Assembly: GCF_023634765.1 (NCBI RefSeq)
Contig: NZ_JAMLFX010000003.1
Location: forward strand, 554,245 to 603,065
Length of the DNA stretch: 48,821 nucleotides
Origin: Pseudomonas sp. AKS31
GTDB lineage: Bacteria > Pseudomonadota > Gammaproteobacteria > Pseudomonadales > Pseudomonadaceae
Direction of reading: 5' to 3'
Part shown: piece by piece, positions 43,840 through 48,821 of the stretch
How the letters are laid out: the number at the start of each line of letters is the position of its first letter
How positions within the stretch are numbered: the first letter of the stretch is position 1
Program-made: the position numbers and the translations under genes
The notes under the pieces: model-generated
Told to the model about the DNA's origin: nothing
The model's database searches: none
Seen by the model: only the letters and a program-made list of their open reading frames with translations

Positions 43840-44457
43840 ATGTATCACGGAGAACGATTGAACGCCTGGACCCATCTGGTCGGGGCAGTGGCGGCTTTTG
43901 TCGGCGGCGTCTGGATGTTGGTGATTGCCTGCCTGGACGGCAGTCCGTGGAAAATTGTCAGCGTGGCGATCTACGCGTTTACCTTGCTGGTGCTCTACAG
44001 CGCCTCGACCGTGTACCACAGCGTGCGCGGGCGCAAGAAAGCGATCATGAAGAAGGTCGATCACTTTTCGATCTACCTGCTGATTGCCGGCAGCTACACG
44101 CCGTTCTGTCTGGTGACCCTGCGTGGGCCTTGGGGCTGGACGTTGTTCGGGATTGTCTGGGGGCTGGCGCTGATCGGCATTTTGCAGGAGATCAAGCCAC
44201 GCTCGGAGGCGCGGATCCTGTCGATCGTGATTTACGCAGTGATGGGCTGGATCGTGCTGGTGGCGGTCAAGCCATTACTGGCGGCGCTGGGCACCACTGG
44301 TTTCGCCTGGCTGGCCACTGGCGGGGTTTTGTACACCGTGGGGATTATCTTTTTTGCCCTCGATCACCGCTTGCGGCATGCGCACGGGATCTGGCATTTG
44401 TTCGTGATTGCCGGGAGTTTGCTGCACTTTGTGGCGATTATGTTCTACGTCCTGTGA
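43840..44457 (+). CDS. Hemolysin III / PAQR family membrane protein
   Basis: 205 residues with seven membrane helices. Family metal-site motifs are complete: LNAWTHLVG near the N-terminus, SASTVYHS, KVDHFSIYLLIAGSYTPF and, near the C-terminus, HRLRHAHGIWHLFVIAGS. Despite the name, most bacterial members are not proven cytolysins; the PAQR fold suggests a zinc-dependent hydrolase-like role in the inner membrane. GAGGTGAG precedes the ATG. Confidence 0.93.
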   Translation: MYHGERLNAWTHLVGAVAAFVGGVWMLVIACLDGSPWKIVSVAIYAFTLLVLYSASTVYHSVRGRKKAIMKKVDHFSIYLLIAGSYTPFCLVTLRGPWGWTLFGIVWGLALIGILQEIKPRSEARILSIVIYAVMGWIVLVAVKPLLAALGTTGFAWLATGGVLYTVGIIFFALDHRLRHAHGIWHLFVIAGSLLHFVAIMFYVL

Positions 44458-44466
44458 AGCAAAATC

Positions 44467-44543
44467 AAAAGATCGCAGCCTTCGGCAGCTCCTACATTGG
44501 AATGCATTTCAACTGTAGGAGCTGCCGAAGGCTGCGATCTTTT
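44467..44543. repeat. REP-like inverted repeat, family 1 (copy e)
   Basis: AAAAGATCGCAGCCTTCGGC... with its complement, spacer TTGGAATGCATTTCAAC. It lies between the convergent hemolysin III and rsmE genes with A- and T-runs outside the stem, suited to bidirectional termination. Confidence 0.92.
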
Positions 44544-44549
44544 GGGGGG

Positions 44550-45269
44550 TTAGAAATCCCCCCAAAGTTGCTGGGCCACCGCCAGCGCAACCACCGGCGC
44601 GGTCTCGGTACGCAGTACGCGCGGGCCGAGGCGGGCGGCGTGGAAACCGTTGCCTTTGGCCTGCTCGACTTCGGCGTCGGTCAAACCACCCTCAGGCCCG
44701 ATCAGAAACGCCAGCGTCGAAGGTTTGGCATGACTCACCAGCGGCTCGGCCACCGGATGCAGCACCAGTTTCAACTCGGCTTCGGTCTGTTTGATCCAGT
44801 CCGCCAACAACACCGGCGGATGAATCACCGGCACCCGCGAGCGACCGCACTGCTCACAGGCGCTGATCGCCACCTGACGCCAGTGCAGCAGGCGTTTGTC
44901 GGCGCGTTCGTCCTTGAGACGGACTTCGCAGCGGTCGCTGAAGATCGGGGTGATTTCATTCACGCCCAGCTCGGTGGCTTTCTGGATCGCCCAGTCCATC
45001 CGCTCGCCCCGGGACAGGCCCTGGCCGAGGTGGATGTGCAGCGGCGACTCGACCTGGCCGGCGAGCTGTTCGTCGATCTGCACCACCACGCGCTTCTTGC
45101 CGACTTCCACCAGCGAACCGCGAAACTCATGACCGGAACCGTCGAACAGTTGCACCGCATCGCCCTCGGCCATGCGCAGCACGCGGCTGATGTAATGCGC
45201 TTGGGCCTCCGGCAATTCGTGTTCGCCGGTGCTCAGGGGGGCGTCGATAAAGAAGCGGGACAGTCTCAT
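44550..45269 (-). CDS. rsmE: 16S rRNA (uracil(1498)-N(3))-methyltransferase RsmE
   Basis: SPOUT-class methyltransferase acting on helix 44 of 16S rRNA in the 30S subunit. The 239-residue protein has an N-terminal PUA-like domain (HYISRVLRMAEGDAVQLFDG) and the SPOUT knot with FLIGPEGGLTDAEVEQA and LGPRVLRTETAPVVAL. It lies downstream of bioA across a repeat-filled 132-base gap. Confidence 0.96.
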   Translation of the reverse strand: MRLSRFFIDAPLSTGEHELPEAQAHYISRVLRMAEGDAVQLFDGSGHEFRGSLVEVGKKRVVVQIDEQLAGQVESPLHIHLGQGLSRGERMDWAIQKATELGVNEITPIFSDRCEVRLKDERADKRLLHWRQVAISACEQCGRSRVPVIHPPVLLADWIKQTEAELKLVLHPVAEPLVSHAKPSTLAFLIGPEGGLTDAEVEQAKGNGFHAARLGPRVLRTETAPVVALAVAQQLWGDF

Positions 45270-45290
45270 TTCGGGTCTCTCAGATTAGAT

Positions 45291-45390
45291 CGTTCCCACA
45301 CTCTGCGCGGGAATGCCTCAATGGACGCTCTGCGTCCGCTTTGGGACGCGGAGCGTCCCGGGCTGCATGCCCACGCGGAGCGTGGGAACG
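45291..45390. repeat. REP-like inverted repeat, family 5
   Basis: Nested palindrome of 100 bases. Outer arms begin CGTTCCCAC and end GTGGGAACG, continuing inward with several mismatches (CTCTGCGCGGG against CCCACGCGGAG). Inner arms GACGCTCTGCGTCC and GGACGCGGAGCGTC pair over 14 bases with one G-U, around a six-base loop. Only one copy in this window. Confidence 0.85.
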
Positions 45391-45401
45391 AGCGGTCACG
45401 G

Positions 45402-46808
45402 TTAGCCTGGGTCACGGAAGCCGGGATGGAAGTCTTTCGGCACGGCGACGCTGACGCTGTCACGCGTAGCAATGTCGATGCCTTCGCTGGCGACGTCGGC
45501 GAGGAAGTCGATCTGCTCCGGGGTAATCACGTACGGCGGCAGGAAATACACCACGCTGCCCAGCGGACGCAGCAACGCGCCACGTTCCAGCGCATGCTGG
45601 AACACCTTCAAACCGCGACGTTCCTGCCAAGGGTAGGCCTCTTTTGTGGCTTTATCCTTGACCATCTCGATCGCCAGGACCATGCCGGTCTGGCGTACTT
45701 CGGAGACGTTCGGGTGATCGACCAGATGCGCCGTCGCCGACGCCATGCGCTGGGCCAGGGCCTTGTTGTTCTCGATAACGTTGTCCTGCTCGAAGATATC
45801 CAGCGTCGCCAGTGCCGCCGCGCACGCCAGCGGGTTGCCGGTGTAGCTGTGCGAATGGAGGAAAGCGCGCAAGGTCGGGTAGTCGTCGTAGAACGCGCTA
45901 TAGACCTCGTCGGTGGTCAGGCACGCGGCCAGCGGCAGGTAGCCGCCGGTCAGGGCCTTGGACAGGCAGAGGAAGTCCGGGCGGATGCCGGCCTGTTCAC
46001 AGGCAAACATCGTCCCGGTGCGGCCGAAGCCGACGGCGATTTCGTCATGAATCAAGTGCACGCCGTAGCGATCGCAGGCTTCGCGCAGCAATTTCAGATA
46101 AACCGGGTGATACATGCGCATGCCCCCAGCGCCCTGAATCAACGGTTCGACGATCACTGCCGCGACGCTGTCATGGTTCTCGGCCAGGGTTTGTTCCATG
46201 GCGGCGAACATGTTGCGTGAATGCTCTTCCCAACTCATGCCTTGCGGACGCCCGTAGCAATCCGGGCTCGGCACCTTGATGGTGTCCATCAGCAGCGCTT
46301 TGTAGGTTTCGGTGAACAGCGGCACGTCGCCGACCGCCATCGCCGCCATGGTTTCGCCGTGGTAGCTGTTGGTCAGGGTGACGAAGCGTTTCTTGTTCGG
46401 CTGACCGCGATTGAGCCAGTAATGAAAGCTCATTTTCAGCGCGACTTCGATGCAGGACGAACCGTTATCGGCGTAGAACACCCGGTTCAGGCCTTCCGGC
46501 GTCATCTTCACCAGACGCTCGGACAACTCGATCACCGGTTGATGGCTGAAACCGGCCAGAATCACGTGTTCCAGCTGATCGACCTGATCCTTGATGCGCT
46601 GGTTGATGCGCGGGTTGGCGTGGCCAAACACGTTGACCCACCACGAGCTGACCGCGTCGAGGTAGCGCTTGCCCTCGAAGTCTTCGAGCCAGACGCCTTC
46701 ACCGCGCTTGATCGGGATCAGCGGCAGCTGTTCGTGGTCTTTCATCTGGGTGCAGGGATGCCACAACACCGCGAGGTCGCGTTGCATCCACTGGTTATTC
46801 AGGCCCAT
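45402..46808 (-). CDS. bioA: Adenosylmethionine-8-amino-7-oxononanoate aminotransferase BioA
   Basis: PLP enzyme of biotin synthesis that converts KAPA to DAPA with SAM as amino donor. 468 residues of fold-type I aminotransferase: N-terminal LWHPCTQMKDHE and YLDAVSSWWVNVFGH, YADNGSSCIEVALK, the GAGGMRMY segment, DEIAVGFGRTGTMFACE and the PLP lysine in LSKALTGGYLPLAA. The N-terminal tryptophan-rich motif distinguishes it from other class III aminotransferases. The other biotin genes are not in the window. Confidence 0.95.
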   Translation of the reverse strand: MGLNNQWMQRDLAVLWHPCTQMKDHEQLPLIPIKRGEGVWLEDFEGKRYLDAVSSWWVNVFGHANPRINQRIKDQVDQLEHVILAGFSHQPVIELSERLVKMTPEGLNRVFYADNGSSCIEVALKMSFHYWLNRGQPNKKRFVTLTNSYHGETMAAMAVGDVPLFTETYKALLMDTIKVPSPDCYGRPQGMSWEEHSRNMFAAMEQTLAENHDSVAAVIVEPLIQGAGGMRMYHPVYLKLLREACDRYGVHLIHDEIAVGFGRTGTMFACEQAGIRPDFLCLSKALTGGYLPLAACLTTDEVYSAFYDDYPTLRAFLHSHSYTGNPLACAAALATLDIFEQDNVIENNKALAQRMASATAHLVDHPNVSEVRQTGMVLAIEMVKDKATKEAYPWQERRGLKVFQHALERGALLRPLGSVVYFLPPYVITPEQIDFLADVASEGIDIATRDSVSVAVPKDFHPGFRDPG

Positions 46809-47031
46809 TTACAGTCTCCTCGAGGCGGCTCGCGACAGGCGCGGGCAAACAATCGCGCAAGCCTATGCAATGCATCGCGTGGGGACAACCCATTGTGTCG
46901 ATTGAGCTACTTTGTATGAGCCGATAGACGTCGCTGGCGGCGTTTTGATGGCTAACGTATTCTTCGCGGTTCTTTGGGTCGTCTGACCCGCACAACTGCT
47001 TTTTCCTATGTGTATTTCCGGAGTTCGCTGA

Positions 47032-48795
47032 ATGTCTGTCGGTTGGCTGCGCGCCTGTGCGCTGGTGATGTTGGGGCTGTTCAGCGTTACGGCGCTGGCC
47101 AAGGATAAAACTGCAATCGTGATCGGCGGCGGCCTGTCGGGCCTGACCGCCGCTTATGAACTGCAAAACAAGGGCTGGCAGGTCACCCTGCTGGAAGCCA
47201 AACCGAGCCTGGGCGGTCGCTCCGGTATGGCCACCAGCGAGTGGATCGGCAACGACAAGACCCAGCCGGTGCTGAACAAGTACGTCTCGACATTCAAACT
47301 CGGTACCACGCCTGCGCCGGAATTCGTGCGGACCCCGGGATACCTGATCGACGGCGAGTATTTCTCTGCCGCTGATCTGGCGACCAAGCAACCGGCCACC
47401 GCCGATGCCCTGAAGCGCTATCAGAAAACCCTCGACGATCTGGCACGCTCGATCGACGATCCGCAGAACCCGGCGGCGACCAGCACCCTGCACGCGCTGG
47501 ACCAGATCACCGTGTCGAGCTGGCTCGACAAGCAGAACCTGCCGGCCACTGCGCGTCAGTTGATCAACCAGGATATCCGCACGCATTACGACGAGCCTTC
47601 GCGTCTGTCGCTGCTGTACTTCGCGCAGCAGAACCGTGTGTATCGCGGCATCTCCGACCGTGACCTGCGCGCTTCGCGTCTGGTCGGCGGCAGTCAGGTG
47701 CTGGCGCAGGCGTTCGTCAAACAGATCAAAACCATCAAGACCAACTCGCCAGTGTCGGCGATCACTCAGGACAAGGACGGCGTGACCGTCAAGGTCGGCA
47801 GTGTTGGCTACCAGGCTGATTACGTCGTACTGGCCGTGCCATTGCGTGCGCTGAACAAGATTGCTTTGACGCCGGCGCTGGACGCTCAGCATCTGGCGGC
47901 GATCAAGGGCACCAACTACGGTTGGCGCGACCAGATCATGCTGAAGTTCAAGACGCCGGTGTGGGAAAGCAAGGCGCGCATGTCCGGCGAGATCTACAGC
48001 AACGCCGGCCTCGGCATGCTCTGGATTGAGCCAGCCCTGAAGGGCGGGGCCAACGTGGTGATCAACCTGTCCGGCGACAACGCTCGTGTGATGCAGGCGT
48101 TTGGCGACAAGCAGATGGTCGATCAGGTGCTGATCCGTCTGCACGCGTTTTATCCACAGGCCCGTGGCTCGTTCACCGGTTATGAAATCCGTCGCTACAG
48201 CACCGACCCGTCGATGGGCGGCGCCTACCTGGCTTACGGCCCGGGCCAGATCAGCAAGTTCTGGCGTCTGTGGGAACGTCCGCTGCAACGTGTGACGTTC
48301 GCCGGCGAACACACCGACACCTTGTACCCGGGCACCCTGGAAGGTGCACTGCGCACCGGTCAGCGTGCAGCGAGTCAGGTTGAAGATCTGGCGGCGGGCA
48401 AATCGTTCGAACCAGCCAAAGTGGTGCCGGCTGCAGCAGCGGCAGGCGCGGCGGGTGCCGTGGCGGCGAAGAAGGGCAACTTCTTCACTAATCTGTTCGG
48501 CGGTTCGGATGACGAGAAGAAGCCTGAGCCTGTGAAGGCCCCAGAGCCGACTCCAGCGCCGGTCGCTCCAGCACCTGCACCGACCCCTGCGCCAGCTCCG
48601 GTGGAAGCTCCGAAGCCTGCGGCACCCGTGAAAGCTGAACCGGCGAAGAAAGCAGCGGCCAAGCCAGCGGCTAAGAAACCGGCGGCGAAGACCGAAGCGA
48701 AAAAGCCTGCGGCCAAACCGGCAGCGAAAAAGGCTGAACCGGCGAAGAAGCCAGCGGCCAAGCCTGCTGCAACGACCGAGACCAAGGCGCAGTAA
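47032..48795 (+). CDS. Exported FAD-dependent amine-oxidase-like protein with a Lys/Ala/Pro-rich tail
   Basis: 587 residues. A Sec signal peptide (residues 1-23, cleavage after ALA) is followed at once by the FAD dinucleotide motif IVIGGGLSGLTAAYELQ, GGRSGM, and a C-terminal FAD motif GEHTDTLYPGTLEGALRTG near 425-443: a flavin monoamine oxidase fold. Residues ~480-587 are a low-complexity tail: first Pro/Ala/Glu (PEPTPAPVAPAP), then repeated Ala-Ala-Lys-Pro/Lys-Lys units like histone H1 or AlgP tails. The signal has no twin arginine, which is odd for a flavoprotein. CGGAG precedes the ATG by nine bases. The substrate is unknown. Confidence 0.85.
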   Translation: MSVGWLRACALVMLGLFSVTALAKDKTAIVIGGGLSGLTAAYELQNKGWQVTLLEAKPSLGGRSGMATSEWIGNDKTQPVLNKYVSTFKLGTTPAPEFVRTPGYLIDGEYFSAADLATKQPATADALKRYQKTLDDLARSIDDPQNPAATSTLHALDQITVSSWLDKQNLPATARQLINQDIRTHYDEPSRLSLLYFAQQNRVYRGISDRDLRASRLVGGSQVLAQAFVKQIKTIKTNSPVSAITQDKDGVTVKVGSVGYQADYVVLAVPLRALNKIALTPALDAQHLAAIKGTNYGWRDQIMLKFKTPVWESKARMSGEIYSNAGLGMLWIEPALKGGANVVINLSGDNARVMQAFGDKQMVDQVLIRLHAFYPQARGSFTGYEIRRYSTDPSMGGAYLAYGPGQISKFWRLWERPLQRVTFAGEHTDTLYPGTLEGALRTGQRAASQVEDLAAGKSFEPAKVVPAAAAAGAAGAVAAKKGNFFTNLFGGSDDEKKPEPVKAPEPTPAPVAPAPAPTPAPAPVEAPKPAAPVKAEPAKKAAAKPAAKKPAAKTEAKKPAAKPAAKKAEPAKKPAAKPAATTETKAQ

Positions 48796-48821
48796 ATCTT
48801 GCGGTGAATGAAGAAGCGCGG

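Noticed and set aside
43947..46220. 757-codon plus-strand frame across the hemolysin III gene, a repeat and antisense to rsmE and bioA
   Set aside because: It crosses gene boundaries and a REP element; the real genes in other frames have full family motifs.
48540..48795. Alanine/lysine/proline tail as a frameshift artefact
   Set aside because: The frame is continuous with the oxidoreductase, and codon usage stays typical (GCG/AAG/CCG with synonymous variation), so it looks like real coding sequence.

Overview
The window is a chromosomal segment of a Pseudomonas, most likely from the P. fluorescens group. Gene order follows the Pseudomonas core backbone (ftsYEX-rpoH, mtgA, thiSG-trmB, hemW-rdgB-metWX, yggUT-proC-yggS-pilT, pyrC'-pyrB-pyrR-ruvX-algH, tonB3-gshB, pilGHIJ-chpAC, rsmE-bioA). 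The gaps carry several families of REP-like inverted repeats of the kind common in fluorescent pseudomonads. There are no tRNA, rRNA, phage, IS or CRISPR features. The window opens inside ftsY and ends just after a flavoprotein gene.

Layout. 1-3965: cell-division and signal-recognition genes ftsY-ftsE-ftsX, then the heat-shock sigma factor gene rpoH with a candidate AlgU promoter. 4116-8122: mtgA, a DUF423 membrane protein, thiS-thiG, trmB and an unrecognised lipoprotein gene set between two repeats. 8249-12618 (minus): DUF3392, hemW, rdgB, DUF4426, metW, metX. 12847-15269 (minus): yggU, yggT, proC, yggS, with pilT divergent. 16466-17763: a NlpC/P60 peptidase and a double-TM2 protein. 17866-23876 (minus): pyrimidine genes pyrR-pyrB-pyrC', ruvX-algH, tonB3 and gshB. 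24102-34069: the Pil-Chp chemosensory cluster pilG-pilH-pilI-pilJ-chpA-chpC, without pilK or chpB. 34070-34964: an accessory island with a highly structured untranslated leader and a DUF6124 gene. 35186-43631: a complete biotin-independent malonate decarboxylase operon (mdcABCDEGH), the MadLM transporter genes and a convergent LysR regulator gene mdcR. 43840-48795: a hemolysin III/PAQR protein, rsmE, bioA and an exported FAD oxidoreductase with a histone-H1-like tail.

How it fits together. The malonate block is self-contained: MadLM import malonate, MdcB/MdcG make and attach the unusual prosthetic group to the carrier MdcC, MdcH loads malonyl, MdcA exchanges it, and MdcD/E decarboxylate it to acetyl. 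Its regulation can be read from the DNA: a perfect LysR-type T-N11-A palindrome lies about 63 bp before the likely transcription start, and Hfq/Crc-type AAnAAnAA motifs sit at mdcA and upstream of madL.

The most unusual non-coding signal is the leader of the DUF6124 gene (34384-34593). It has nested long-range pairings, an alternative pairing that crosses them, two hairpins showing the same eight-base loop, one strand complementary to both loops, and a last hairpin covering the ribosome-binding region. Five families of intergenic inverted repeats, one of them inside the pil-chp operon, are the other main non-coding structure.
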